From Pseudomonas hefeiensis (GTDB lineage Bacteria > Pseudomonadota > Gammaproteobacteria > Pseudomonadales > Pseudomonadaceae), in the NCBI RefSeq assembly GCF_030687835.1, contig NZ_CP117449.1, positions 4,712,001-4,776,000 of the forward strand: a stretch of 64,000 bases of DNA, written 5' to 3'. Numbering within the stretch: the stretch's first letter is position 1; every line of letters starts with the position of its first letter. The translations under genes were made by a program, and so were the position numbers. This document shows positions 15,687 to 24,479 of this stretch, in pieces. A model generated the notes under the pieces. That model saw only the letters and a list, made by a program, of their open reading frames with translations. It did no database searches and was not told the DNA's origin.

Positions 15687-17846
15687 GTGACCAGCATGGA
15701 ACCCGCAACGCCCAGCACGGATCCGCGGCTGAATTTCGATGATCCTTTGCTGGACGGTCTGTTGATCCTCTGCAAACTCCATGGCGCGACAGTCAGCCGC
15801 GCCAGCCTTGGCGCCGGGCTTCCAATGGCGCACCAACGTCTGAGCCTGGACCTGCTGCCGCGCGCAGCGGCCCGGGCCAGTTTGCAGGCACGCTTGCTGC
15901 GCCGTGACCTGACCGACATTTCGCCGCTCAACCTGCCGGTGATGCTGATTCTGGCCGGTGGTCGCTGCGCCGTGTTGCGGCGCTGGGGCGAGGACGGCCA
16001 GGCGCTGATCCTGCCCAGCGAAGCCGATGGCGGCGAGCAGTGGGTCAGCCGCGACGAACTGAGCGCCGTCTACAGCGGCCAGGCGTTGTTCGCCCGGCCG
16101 CGCCATGAGCTCGAAGACCTGCGCGCGCCCTTGGTTCCACGGGTCGAGGCGTGGTTTCGTGACACCTTGAAACTGTCGCGCTGGCTGTACAGCGACGCGA
16201 TCCTGGCGAGTTTCCTGATTAACCTGCTGGGGCTGATGGTGCCGCTGTTCGTCATGCAGACCTACGACCGCGTGGTGCCGAACCAGGCCACGTCCACTTT
16301 GTGGGTGCTGGCCGTGGGGCTGTTGATCGGCACCGGTTTCGAACTGGTTTTGCGCGTGGTGCGCGCCCATCTGCTGGACACCGCCGGCAAGAAAACCGAC
16401 GTGATCCTCTCCGCGACCCTGTTCGAACGCATCACCGGCATGGCGATGAAGGCCAAACCGGTGACCATCGGCGGGTTCGCCCAGAGCATCCATGACTTCC
16501 AGGGCCTGCGCGAATTCCTCACCGCTGTCACCCTTACTAGCCTGATCGACCTGCCCTTCGCGGTGCTGATGCTGGTGGTGATCGGGTTGCTGGGTGGCTG
16601 GCTGGTGGTGATTCCGGTGGTGGCTTTTCCACTCACCATTATTTTCGCGATGATCATCCAGACGCGCCTGCGCGACACCGTGCAAAAAAGCCTGGCCCTG
16701 GGCGCGCAGCGTCAGGCGTTGCTGATCGAAACCCTCGGAGGCTTGGAAACCCTCAAGGCCTGCAGCGCCGAAAGTGAGCGCCAGCATCAGTGGGAAAGCA
16801 CCCACGGCGCCCTCACCCGCCTGGACAGCCACGCACGCAGCCTCTCGGCGCTGGCGACCAACGGCACGCTGTTCCTGCAACAACTGGCCGGCATGGCGAC
16901 TATCGTCGCCGGGGTCTACAGCATCATCGCCGGCAACCTCAGCGTCGGCGCGCTGGTGGCGACCTACATGCTCGGCAGCCGGGTGTTGGCGCCGCTGGGG
17001 CAGATCGCAGGGCTGATCACCCGCTACCAGCAAGCCCAGCTCACCATGCGTAGCACCGACGCGCTGATGGCGCTGCCCCAGGAGCGCGATGCCAAACAAC
17101 GGCCGCTGGACCGCACCCAGTTACAGGGCGCGCTGGACGTCAGCGGTGTGACCTTCCATTACGACGGCCAGAACGCCCCGGCGCTGGCGAATGTGAGTTT
17201 CAGCCTCAAGCCCGGCGAACGGGTCGGGATCATCGGTCGCAGTGGCTCGGGCAAAAGCACCCTGGCGCGCCTGGTGATGGGGTTTTATGAGCCGCAGGAA
17301 GGCCAGTTGCTGCTCGATGGGCTGGACCTTCGGCAACTGGACGTGGCGGACCTGCGTCAACAGATCGGTTATGTCGCCCATGACCTGCCGCTGCTGGCCG
17401 GCAGCCTGCGGGACAACCTCACCCTCGGCGCCCGCTACATCAGCGACGCACGCATGCTGGAAGTGGCGGAACTGACCGGCGTCACCGAACTGGCCCGCCA
17501 GCATCCCCAGGGCTTCGACCGCCCGGTGGGCGAGCGCGGGCAGTTGCTCTCCGGTGGGCAGCGCCAGGCCGTGCTGCTGGCCCGGGCCCTATTGCTCGAC
17601 CCGCCGATCCTGCTGCTGGACGAACCCACCAGCGCCATGGACAACAGCAGCGAAGACGTGTTGCGGCAAAAGCTTCATACCCATGTGCAGGGCAAGACAG
17701 TGCTGCTGGTGACCCATCGCACGTCGATGCTGAGCCTGGTGGACCGGCTGGTGGTGCTGGACAACGGCCGGATCGTGGCCGACGGACCGAAAGAAGCGGT
17801 GATTGATGCGCTGCGCAAGGGACGGGTGGGGGCCGCGGCGGTATAA
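15687..17846 (+). CDS. Type I secretion ABC transporter (LapB-like) for the adhesin
   Basis: A roughly 719-residue inner-membrane ABC exporter. Its N-terminal region (about residues 15-140) is a C39-peptidase-like domain. Glycine stands where the catalytic Cys should follow the conserved Asp (FDDPLLDGLLILC), so it is probably a non-cleaving substrate-docking domain. A six-helix ABC transmembrane domain follows, then the ATPase: Walker A GRSGSGKST, signature LLSGGQRQ, Walker B ILLLDEPTS, and the H-loop LLVTHRTS. The start is ambiguous. GTG 15687 has GGGAG at eight bases; ATG 15672, in the same frame, overlaps that site. It is co-transcribed with the TolC-like gene upstream. A REPIN separates it from the HlyD gene. 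Confidence 0.92.
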   Translation: MTSMEPATPSTDPRLNFDDPLLDGLLILCKLHGATVSRASLGAGLPMAHQRLSLDLLPRAAARASLQARLLRRDLTDISPLNLPVMLILAGGRCAVLRRWGEDGQALILPSEADGGEQWVSRDELSAVYSGQALFARPRHELEDLRAPLVPRVEAWFRDTLKLSRWLYSDAILASFLINLLGLMVPLFVMQTYDRVVPNQATSTLWVLAVGLLIGTGFELVLRVVRAHLLDTAGKKTDVILSATLFERITGMAMKAKPVTIGGFAQSIHDFQGLREFLTAVTLTSLIDLPFAVLMLVVIGLLGGWLVVIPVVAFPLTIIFAMIIQTRLRDTVQKSLALGAQRQALLIETLGGLETLKACSAESERQHQWESTHGALTRLDSHARSLSALATNGTLFLQQLAGMATIVAGVYSIIAGNLSVGALVATYMLGSRVLAPLGQIAGLITRYQQAQLTMRSTDALMALPQERDAKQRPLDRTQLQGALDVSGVTFHYDGQNAPALANVSFSLKPGERVGIIGRSGSGKSTLARLVMGFYEPQEGQLLLDGLDLRQLDVADLRQQIGYVAHDLPLLAGSLRDNLTLGARYISDARMLEVAELTGVTELARQHPQGFDRPVGERGQLLSGGQRQAVLLARALLLDPPILLLDEPTSAMDNSSEDVLRQKLHTHVQGKTVLLVTHRTSMLSLVDRLVVLDNGRIVADGPKEAVIDALRKGRVGAAAV

Positions 17847-17862
17847 CAGCCCACACAGCCCC

Positions 17863-17995
17863 TGTGGTGAGGGGATTTATCCCCGCTGGACTGCGAAGCT
17901 GCCCCAAGAGCAATCAACTCAATCAGGCTGGCACACCGAGGTGTCTGATTTTAGGGCTGCTTCGCAGCCCAGCGGGGATAAATCCCCTCGCCACA
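17863..17995. repeat. REPIN inside the secretion operon, GAGGGGATTTATCCCC class
   Basis: Inverted REP pair (TGTGGTGAGGGGATTTATCCCC and its inverse with GCTTCGCAGCCCAGCGGGG). It lies between the ABC and HlyD genes of one operon, where it could stabilise or attenuate the upstream mRNA. Confidence 0.9.
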
Positions 17996-18039
17996 AAAGC
18001 CGCACCAACCTTAGTTCTTTTAACTGACGGGTATCGCCC

Positions 18040-19404
18040 ATGTCTGCTCAAACACCCGATTCCGCGGCCCGAAGCTACTTCGGCAGTTTCAGCAAAAGCG
18101 CCGAAAGCGAGTTCATGCCGGAAACCGCCGGCGCGGCGCTGCAGGATTCGCCGCGGCGCTCGCGGGTCACGGTGTGGCTGGCGGCCGGGTTGATCATCGC
18201 CGCGCTGGTGTGGGCCAAACTGGCGGTGTTGCAGGAAGTCACCACCGGTGAAGGCAAGGCCATTCCCTCGAGCAAGATTCAGGTGATCCAGAACCTGGAG
18301 GGCGGCATCGTCACCGAAATTTTCGTGCGCGAAGGCCAGATGGTGAACAAGGGCGACACCCTGCTGCGCCTGGACGACACGCGGTTTCTGTCGAACAAGG
18401 GCGAGAGCGAGGTCGACCGCTATGCGCTGACCGCCCAGGTCGAACGCTTGTCGGCCGAAGCCGAGGGCCGGCCTTTCGAATTGTCCGCTGAAGTCATCAG
18501 CAAAGCCCCGCAGGTGGCCGAAGATGAGCGCTCACTGTATGAACAACGGCAGCGGCGCCTGGCCAGCGAACAGCGGACGCTGACCGAACAACTGCGCCAG
18601 AAAACCCAGGAGCTGGCGGAATTTCGCTCCAAGCAGGGCCAATTCAGTTCCAGCCTGGCCCTGCTGCAAGAGGAGATGAACATGTCGGCGCCGCTGGTGC
18701 GCACTGGAGCGGTGTCGCCGGTGGAAATCCTGCGGCTCAAACGCAGCGCGGTGGAAATCCGTGGCTCGCTCAACGCCACGACCCTGGCGATTCCTCGGGC
18801 CGAATCGGCGATCAACGAGATCAAGAGCAAGATCGACGAGTCGGAACAGTCCTTCCGTTCCGAGGCGGCCAAGGAACTCAACGAGAAACGCACGGAGTTG
18901 TCAAAAATCACTGCATCGAGCATTGCCATCGACGACCGCGTGACCCGCACCACCGTGGTCTCGCCGGTGTACGGGGTGATCAAGCAACTCAAGGTCAACA
19001 CCATCGGCGGCGTGGTGCAGCCGGGCAGCGACATGGCAGAAATCGTGCCGCTGGAAGACAACTTGCTGATCGAAGCCAAGGTCCGCCCCCAGGACGTGGC
19101 CTTCCTGCATCCGGGCCAGAAAGCCATGGTCAAGTTCAGCGCCTATGACTACACGATCTATGGCGGAATGAGCGCCAGGCTCGAACTGATCGGCGCCGAC
19201 ACCATCACCGATGACAAGGGCAACAGCTTCTACCTGATCCAGGTGCGCACAGATAAAAATCACTTGGGCGGCGATGCCAATCCGTTGCTGATCATTCCAG
19301 GGATGGTGGCGACGGTGGACATCATTACCGGGGAGAAAAGTGTGCTGGATTACTTGCTCAAACCGGTGTTGAAGGCCCGGACTGAGGCGATGCGTGAGCG
19401 GTGA
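18040..19404 (+). CDS. HlyD-family type I secretion adaptor (LapC-like)
   Basis: A 454-residue membrane-fusion protein linking the inner-membrane ABC exporter to the TolC-like pore. A short cytoplasmic tail leads into one membrane segment (VTVWLAAGLIIAALVWAKLAV). A lipoyl half-motif (IQVIQNLEGGIVTEIFVREGQMV), a long coiled-coil hairpin (about residues 120-300, many Gln/Glu/Arg) and the second lipoyl/beta-barrel part (VVSPVYGVIKQLKVNTIGGVVQPG) follow. The C-terminal PGMVATVDIITGEKSVLDYLLKP is the HlyD/LapC hallmark. It is the third gene of the adhesin export operon, about 190 bases after the ABC gene because a REPIN intervenes. No lapD or lapG gene is present in the window. Confidence 0.93.
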   Translation: MSAQTPDSAARSYFGSFSKSAESEFMPETAGAALQDSPRRSRVTVWLAAGLIIAALVWAKLAVLQEVTTGEGKAIPSSKIQVIQNLEGGIVTEIFVREGQMVNKGDTLLRLDDTRFLSNKGESEVDRYALTAQVERLSAEAEGRPFELSAEVISKAPQVAEDERSLYEQRQRRLASEQRTLTEQLRQKTQELAEFRSKQGQFSSSLALLQEEMNMSAPLVRTGAVSPVEILRLKRSAVEIRGSLNATTLAIPRAESAINEIKSKIDESEQSFRSEAAKELNEKRTELSKITASSIAIDDRVTRTTVVSPVYGVIKQLKVNTIGGVVQPGSDMAEIVPLEDNLLIEAKVRPQDVAFLHPGQKAMVKFSAYDYTIYGGMSARLELIGADTITDDKGNSFYLIQVRTDKNHLGGDANPLLIIPGMVATVDIITGEKSVLDYLLKPVLKARTEAMRER

Positions 19405-19434
19405 TTTTTGCTGGGATATGCGGTGATTGAGAGG

Positions 19435-19537
19435 CCGCCTTCGCGAGCAAGCCCGCTCCCACAATGGATTTGCGGCAAACACAAATTTTGCGGCCACAGG
19501 CGATCAAATGTGGGAGCGGGCTTGCTCGCGAAGGCGC
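19435..19537. repeat. REPIN, GTGGGAGCGGGCTTGCTCGCGA class
   Basis: CTTCGCGAGCAAGCCCGCTCCCACA and its inverse flank about 50 bases. The orientation is opposite to most REPINs in the window (inner ends face as TCCCACA..TGTGGGA). Confidence 0.9.
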
Positions 19538-19552
19538 CGGCAAAGACAACCA

Positions 19553-20149
19553 TTATTTCTCAGCATGGTTACGCCGAAACGTCGCCTCCCCCATCGCCGC
19601 AATCTGCCCCTCGATCAACGCCTCGAACGGCCTCAGCAACGGCTCAAAACGGGTCGGCGCCTCAAGGGTTTGCAGCGCCTGGACAACCGCCTCCACCGTC
19701 GACAAAGCACCAGGCCCTGGCGCCTTGCGCAAGCGGTAGCGAGACACACCGCCATCGGCCAGCGTCACCCTCGGCAGCGCCGCCAACAGAGGGTTGAGGT
19801 GCAGCAACTTGCGCGCCTTGCGCCAGGTACCGTCCGGGACGACCAGCAGCAGCGGGTCGTCAGACGGAGCATAAGCGTGCATGGGCTGCGCCTGTTCACC
19901 GGGAAACAACAGCCGCGCCTGATAACCCGGTTGATTGAGCAAGCCGGGCAAATCCTCGAACACCTCGCCCACGATCAACTCGGCATTATTAAGCCCCAAG
20001 GCCGCCAGCCGCGCGGTGTTCAAGGCGTGGTTCACTTCGCTGGGATGCTGCAACAGCAACACGCGGGTGCGGCTGTCGAGGCTGGGGATCAGCGGGCACA
20101 GGCAATGGCTTTGCGGCCTCTGGCAACGCGTGCACTGGATTCTGGACAT
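19553..20149 (-). CDS. tapT: tRNA-uridine aminocarboxypropyltransferase (DTW family)
   Basis: A 198-residue DTW-domain protein. The N-terminal zinc-binding pattern CTRCQRPQSHCLCPLIPSL and the family hallmark DGTWRKARKLLHLNPLL are both present, with the HPSEVNHALNTARL segment between them. TapT/YfiP enzymes transfer the 3-amino-3-carboxypropyl group of S-adenosylmethionine to uridine 47 of tRNA (acp3U). Length is normal for the family. It lies nine bases downstream of the LysR gene on the same strand and may be co-transcribed with it. Confidence 0.88.
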   Translation of the reverse strand: MSRIQCTRCQRPQSHCLCPLIPSLDSRTRVLLLQHPSEVNHALNTARLAALGLNNAELIVGEVFEDLPGLLNQPGYQARLLFPGEQAQPMHAYAPSDDPLLLVVPDGTWRKARKLLHLNPLLAALPRVTLADGGVSRYRLRKAPGPGALSTVEAVVQALQTLEAPTRFEPLLRPFEALIEGQIAAMGEATFRRNHAEK

Positions 20150-20158
20150 GACGGCACC

Positions 20159-21052
20159 TCAGGCCTGGTTGAGTTGCGCCTTGAGCAGGTCGCGAAAAGT
20201 CTGGATCAGCGGCTCACGGCTGCGGCCACGACGCACGATCATCGAAAACGGTGCCTGATAACCAAAAGTGGCCGGCAGCAAGACGCGCAAGTCGCCCTTG
20301 TCCACCCAGGCCTGGGCGTAGTGCTCAGGCAGGTAACCGACGTAGGCGCCGGACAATACCAGGATCAACTGCGCCTCCATGCTCTCCACCGTCGCCGCGC
20401 TGTGCTTGAAGCCATGGCGAGCCAGTTCGGCCTGGCTCCAGTAACCGCGCCCGACCATGCGCTGCTGGGTGATGAGTTGCTCAGGGATACGCCGCTCGTT
20501 GAACAGCGGGTGACGGTTGCTGCAATACAACCAGTGCTGCTCACGGTACAGCGGCATGTAGACCAGGCCACTCATGCGCGTGGAAAACGCGCCAATGGCC
20601 AGGTCCAGGCGGTTGTCCTGCACGCCCAGTTGCAGTTCGTACGGGCTCATGACCGACAGGTGCAGGTGGACCGCCGGATGCTCCTGGCTGTAGGCGCCGA
20701 TGGCTTCGGCGAACGGCAGGGCCTTGTCGCTGACGGTGGAATCGATCACCCCCAGATTCAACGTGCCGCGCAACTCGCCCTTCAGCGCGGCGGCGTATTG
20801 CTCGAAGCCTTCAAGCTCGCCCAACAGACGCAGGGTTTCCTGGTGGAACAACTCGCCCTTGCTGGTCAGGCTGAACCCACCCCGCCCACGATGACACAGC
20901 ACCAGGCCCAGGGCCGATTCGAGCTGGCTCATGTAGGTGCTGATGGCCGACGTGGAGAGGTTGAGCTCGTGCTGGGCATTGGCAAACCCCTGGTGCCGCA
21001 CCACGCTGACGAAAATGCGCAGCAGTTTCAGGTCGGGTAAAGCGTTGGCCAT
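20159..21052 (-). CDS. gbuR: LysR-type regulator divergent from gbuA (GbuR-like)
   Basis: A 297-residue LysR-type regulator. The start is ATG 21052 (MANALPDLKLLRIFV), six bases after GGAG. The longer frame up to 21211 runs through a REP and is rejected. It has the N-terminal winged helix (NAQHELNLSTSAISTYMSQLESALGLVLC) and a periplasmic-binding-like effector domain. It is transcribed away from gbuA, as gbuR is in P. aeruginosa, where it activates guanidinobutyrase synthesis. A 24-bp dyad at 21256-21279 in the shared intergenic region is a good candidate for its operator. The gene symbol rests on family and synteny, not on alignment. Confidence 0.8.
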   Translation of the reverse strand: MANALPDLKLLRIFVSVVRHQGFANAQHELNLSTSAISTYMSQLESALGLVLCHRGRGGFSLTSKGELFHQETLRLLGELEGFEQYAAALKGELRGTLNLGVIDSTVSDKALPFAEAIGAYSQEHPAVHLHLSVMSPYELQLGVQDNRLDLAIGAFSTRMSGLVYMPLYREQHWLYCSNRHPLFNERRIPEQLITQQRMVGRGYWSQAELARHGFKHSAATVESMEAQLILVLSGAYVGYLPEHYAQAWVDKGDLRVLLPATFGYQAPFSMIVRRGRSREPLIQTFRDLLKAQLNQA

Positions 21053-21106
21053 GGGGAACTCCAAATACAGACAGGACACTGCAAACTTTGTGGCAAGGGG
21101 GTTTAT

Positions 21107-21196
21107 CTGTGGGAGCAAAGCTTGCTCGCGATACAGGCGCCTCGGTTCCAGAGCAAACCGCATGGACCTCATCGCGGGCAAGCCTTGCTCCCACAG
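21107..21196. repeat. REPIN in the gbuR-gbuA intergenic region
   Basis: CTGTGGGAGCAAAGCTTGCTCGCGA with the inverse TCGCGGGCAAGCCTTGCTCCCACAG. A GTGGCAAGGGGGTTTAT stub of the other REP class abuts on the left. Confidence 0.85.
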
Positions 21197-21255
21197 GCTT
21201 GCACCCACCATTTAACCTCAACAGATCAATCGCGAGTCTATCGCCCCGCCCCGCA

Positions 21256-21279
21256 TTAGTTTAGAAAAATCTGAACTAA
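21256..21279. promoter_or_regulatory. 24-bp dyad, candidate GbuR operator
   Basis: TTAGTTTAGA-AAAA-TCTGAACTAA is a ten-base-arm inverted repeat with a single mismatch. It lies 85 bases upstream of the gbuA GTG and about 200 upstream of gbuR. LysR-type regulators typically bind such interrupted dyads near divergent promoters. Confidence 0.65.
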
Positions 21280-21363
21280 GTATTTGCCCTCAGCGATTCT
21301 TCCCTACCCGCGCTTTTCGCAGAATCGACCCCTGATAAATAAAACAACGATGAGGCCCTACCC

Positions 21364-22314
21364 GTGGACAAGATTCTTCACCAACCACTGGGCGGCAACG
21401 AAATGCCGCGCTTCGGCGGCATCGCCACCATGATGCGACTCCCCCATTTGCAAACCGCTGCCGGCCTCGACGCTGCTTTCGTCGGCGTGCCGCTGGACAT
21501 CGGCACCTCCCTGCGCGCCGGCACCCGTTTCGGGCCTCGCGAGATCCGCGCTGAATCGGTGATGATCCGCCCCTACAACATGGCCACCGGTGCCGCGCCG
21601 TTCGACTCGTTGTCGGTGGCCGATATCGGCGATGTGCCGATCAACACCTTCAACCTGCTGGACGCCGTGCGGATCATCGAAGAGTCGTACCACAAGATTC
21701 TGGAACACAACGTCATTCCCCTGACCCTGGGCGGCGATCACACCATCACCCTGCCGATCCTGCGGGCCATCCACAAGAAACACGGCAAGGTCGGCCTGGT
21801 ACACATCGACGCCCATGCCGATGTGAACGATCACATGTTCGGTGAGAAAATCGCCCACGGCACCACCTTCCGTCGCGCTGTGGAAGAAGGCCTGCTCGAT
21901 TGCGACCGCGTGGTGCAAATCGGCCTGCGGGCCCAGGGCTACACCGCCGATGACTTCAACTGGAGCCGCAACCAGGGTTTCCGCGTAGTCCAGGCCGAAG
22001 AGTGCTGGCACAAATCCCTCGCACCGTTGATGGCCGAAGTCCGCGAGAAAGTCGGCGGCGGCCCGGTGTACCTGAGCTTCGACATCGACGGCATCGATCC
22101 GGCCTGGGCGCCCGGCACCGGCACCCCGGAAATCGGTGGCCTGACCACCATCCAGGCCATCGAAATCGTGCGTGGCTGCCAGGGCCTGGACCTGGTCGGT
22201 TGCGATCTGGTAGAAGTCTCGCCGCCCTACGACACCACCGGTAACACCTCGCTGCTGGGCGCCAACCTGCTGTACGAGATGCTCTGCGTACTGCCCGGTG
22301 TGGTCCATCGCTGA
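21364..22314 (+). CDS. gbuA: Guanidinobutyrase GbuA
   Basis: A 316-residue ureohydrolase. The start GTG 21364 follows GAGG by eight bases. The metal-binding motifs are intact: GGDHT, DAHADVND and SFDIDGIDPAWAPGTG, supplying His and Asp ligands for two Mn2+ ions. The sequence (MDKILHQPLGGNEMPRFGGI.., FRRAVEEGLLDCDRVVQIG) closely resembles P. aeruginosa GbuA, which splits 4-guanidinobutyrate into 4-aminobutyrate and urea in arginine breakdown by the transaminase/dehydrogenase routes. The surrounding order (LysR divergent; NTF2-like, NCS1 and SSS transporters downstream) matches PA1422-PA1418 as I recall it. An agmatinase is the nearest alternative but is less likely. Confidence 0.92.
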   Translation: MDKILHQPLGGNEMPRFGGIATMMRLPHLQTAAGLDAAFVGVPLDIGTSLRAGTRFGPREIRAESVMIRPYNMATGAAPFDSLSVADIGDVPINTFNLLDAVRIIEESYHKILEHNVIPLTLGGDHTITLPILRAIHKKHGKVGLVHIDAHADVNDHMFGEKIAHGTTFRRAVEEGLLDCDRVVQIGLRAQGYTADDFNWSRNQGFRVVQAEECWHKSLAPLMAEVREKVGGGPVYLSFDIDGIDPAWAPGTGTPEIGGLTTIQAIEIVRGCQGLDLVGCDLVEVSPPYDTTGNTSLLGANLLYEMLCVLPGVVHR

Positions 22315-22323
22315 GGTGCGGTC

Positions 22324-22749
22324 ATGAACGATCAGGATCAAGTGCTCAAGGCCGCCGCTGAACTGGTGTCGGCCTTCGCCCGCAATGACCGCGACGCCTA
22401 CTTCGGCGCCTTCACAGCCGACGCGAGTTTTGTGTTCTACACCCTCGAACAGCCTCTGCTGTCTCGCAATGCCTACCAGGCGTTGTGGGACCGCTGGCGG
22501 TCCGAGGATGGCTTCGAGGTGCTGTCGTGTACCTCGAGCAACGCCTTCGTCAGCCTGCAAGGGGACGTGGCGATTTTCATCCATGACGTGGCCACCGAGT
22601 TGCGCATGCAAGGGGAGCGACACTTTAGCCAGGAGCGCGAAACCATCCTGTTCCGCAAGCAGGAAGGACGCACACAAGAACAACAGGGCCTATGGCTGGC
22701 CTGCCATGAACATTTGTCCGCTATGCCGGAAGGGCTGCCACCCCCTTAG
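22324..22749 (+). CDS. SnoaL/NTF2-like protein of the gbu cluster
   Basis: A 141-residue alpha+beta protein beginning nine bases after the gbuA stop. The pattern (LKAAAELVSAFARNDRDAYFGAFTADASFVFY..ERETILFRKQEG..WLACHEHLSAMP) is that of SnoaL/DUF4440 NTF2-like folds; the HEHLS ending is typical of YybH-type members. Its role is unknown. Position equals PA1420 in P. aeruginosa, so a link to guanidino-compound metabolism is inferred only from the conserved operon. Confidence 0.8.
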   Translation: MNDQDQVLKAAAELVSAFARNDRDAYFGAFTADASFVFYTLEQPLLSRNAYQALWDRWRSEDGFEVLSCTSSNAFVSLQGDVAIFIHDVATELRMQGERHFSQERETILFRKQEGRTQEQQGLWLACHEHLSAMPEGLPPP

Positions 22750-22803
22750 CCAAACAGACGACGCTCGCACACGATGAGCGCGCCTTTATGATCGGAGCAG
22801 ATC

Positions 22804-24345
22804 ATGCATAACAATAACGACAACAGCCTTACGCGAATCGAAACCAACGGGGTTGAACAGATCCCGGACCATGAACGAACCGCTGGCCCGACGGATCTGT
22901 TTCGACTGATCTTCGGCGGCGCCAACACCTTTGCCACCGCCGTGCTCGGCAGTTTCCCGGTGCTGTTCGGCCTCTCGTTCCAGGCCGGGGTCTGGGCGAT
23001 TGTGCTGGGGGTGGTGCTCGGTTCGATCATCCTCGCGCCCATGGGTCTGTTCGGCCCGCTCAACGGCACCAACAACGCGGTCTCCTCCGGGGCGCATTTC
23101 GGCGTACACGGGCGGATCGTCGGCTCATTCCTGTCGCTGCTGACGGCCATCGCGTTCTTCTCGCTGTCGGTGTGGAGCTCGGGAGATGCGTTGATCGGTG
23201 GCGCCAAGCGCTTGATCGGCGTGCCGGAAACCGACCTGAGCCTGGGCCTGGCCTATGGCCTGTTCGCCCTGCTGGTATTGACGGTGTGCATCTACGGCTT
23301 TCGCTTCATGTTGTGGGTCAACCGCATCGCCGTGTGGGCTGCCAGTCTGCTGTTTCTGCTGGGCATCGTCGCCTTTGCGCCGACCTTCGACAGCCAGTTC
23401 GCCGGCACCGTTGGTCTTGGCCAACCAGGTTTCTGGGCGGCGTTCATCGGCGCGGCGCTGGTAGCCATGAGCAACCCGATTTCCTTCGGCGCGTTCCTGG
23501 GTGACTGGTCGCGCTACATCCCGCGCAACACGCCCAAGCGGCGCATCATGCTGGCGGTAATCGCCGCTCAACTGGCGACGCTGATCCCGTTCCTGTTCGG
23601 CCTCGCCACCGCCACCATCGTGGCGATCAAGGCACCGGACTACATCGCAGCCAACAACTATGTGGGCGGCCTGCTGGCAGTCTCGCCGGTCTGGTTCTTC
23701 CTGCCGGTGTGTCTGATCGCGGTGATCGGCGGCATGTCCACCGGCACCACGGCGCTGTATGGCACCGGGCTAGACATGTCCAGTGTGTTTCCACGGGTGC
23801 TGTCGCGGGTCAAGGCAACGCTGCTGATCGGCGTGCTGTCGATTGCCTTCATCTTCATCGGGCGCTTCGCCGCGAACCTGGTGCAAAGCGTATCGACCTT
23901 CGCCGTGCTGATCATCACCTGCACCACGCCATGGATGGTGATCATGATCATCGGCCTGCTGGTGCGCCGCGGCTTCTACTGCCCGGATGACCTGCAAGTG
24001 TTCACCCGTGGCGAAACCGGCGGCCGCTACTGGTTCACCCACGGCTGGAACTGGCGCGGCCTGGGGGCCTGGATTCCCAGCGCATTGGTGGGGCTGTGCT
24101 TCGTCAACCTGCCCGGGCAGTTCGTCGGACCGCTGGGCGAACTGGCCGGCGGCATCGACATTAGCCTGCCTGTGACCTTGGGTCTGGCCTCGGTGATTTA
24201 CCTGGTGCTGCTTGGGTTGTTTCCGGAGCCGGCGCAGGTATATGGGCCGGATGATCCGCGTAGCAAGGGTTCGGTCTCACCAAGCGCTGAACCTGTGGCG
24301 AGGGGATTTATCCCCGCTGGAGCGCGCAGCGCTCCCAAACCCTGA
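22804..24345 (+). CDS. NCS1/cytosine-permease family transporter of the gbu cluster
   Basis: A 513-residue, twelve-helix permease of the NCS1 (purine-cytosine permease) family. The start follows GGAG at six bases. The N-terminus has RIETNGVEQIPDHERTAGPTDLFRLIFGGANTF; helix pairs include LGSIILAPMGLFGPLNGTNNAVSSG and GAFLGDWSRYIP, both family-typical. It is the third gene of the gbuA cluster and corresponds in position to PA1419. The natural substrate may be a guanidino compound (inference) rather than cytosine. The last 17 residues or so (PVARGFIPAGARSAPKP) and the stop codon are encoded by a REP sequence, so the REPIN has inserted into or replaced the original 3' end. Confidence 0.88.
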   Translation: MHNNNDNSLTRIETNGVEQIPDHERTAGPTDLFRLIFGGANTFATAVLGSFPVLFGLSFQAGVWAIVLGVVLGSIILAPMGLFGPLNGTNNAVSSGAHFGVHGRIVGSFLSLLTAIAFFSLSVWSSGDALIGGAKRLIGVPETDLSLGLAYGLFALLVLTVCIYGFRFMLWVNRIAVWAASLLFLLGIVAFAPTFDSQFAGTVGLGQPGFWAAFIGAALVAMSNPISFGAFLGDWSRYIPRNTPKRRIMLAVIAAQLATLIPFLFGLATATIVAIKAPDYIAANNYVGGLLAVSPVWFFLPVCLIAVIGGMSTGTTALYGTGLDMSSVFPRVLSRVKATLLIGVLSIAFIFIGRFAANLVQSVSTFAVLIITCTTPWMVIMIIGLLVRRGFYCPDDLQVFTRGETGGRYWFTHGWNWRGLGAWIPSALVGLCFVNLPGQFVGPLGELAGGIDISLPVTLGLASVIYLVLLGLFPEPAQVYGPDDPRSKGSVSPSAEPVARGFIPAGARSAPKP

Positions 24346-24425
24346 CATCTCGGTGTGCCTGACAGATTGAGTAGGCTGTTTTGGGGCTGCTTCGCAGCCC
24401 AGCGGGGATAAATCCCCTCGCCACA
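24294..24425. repeat. REPIN overlapping the 3' end of the NCS1 permease gene
   Basis: CTGTGGCGAGGGGATTTATCCCCGCTGG and its inverse GCTTCGCAGCCCAGCGGGG..CTCGCCACA. The left arm is read through by the permease frame to its stop at 24343-24345. Confidence 0.9.
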
Positions 24426-24479
24426 AAGGCATCAATCACCCGACTTCACTATAAAAAAGACAATCGGAGACACGCCATC

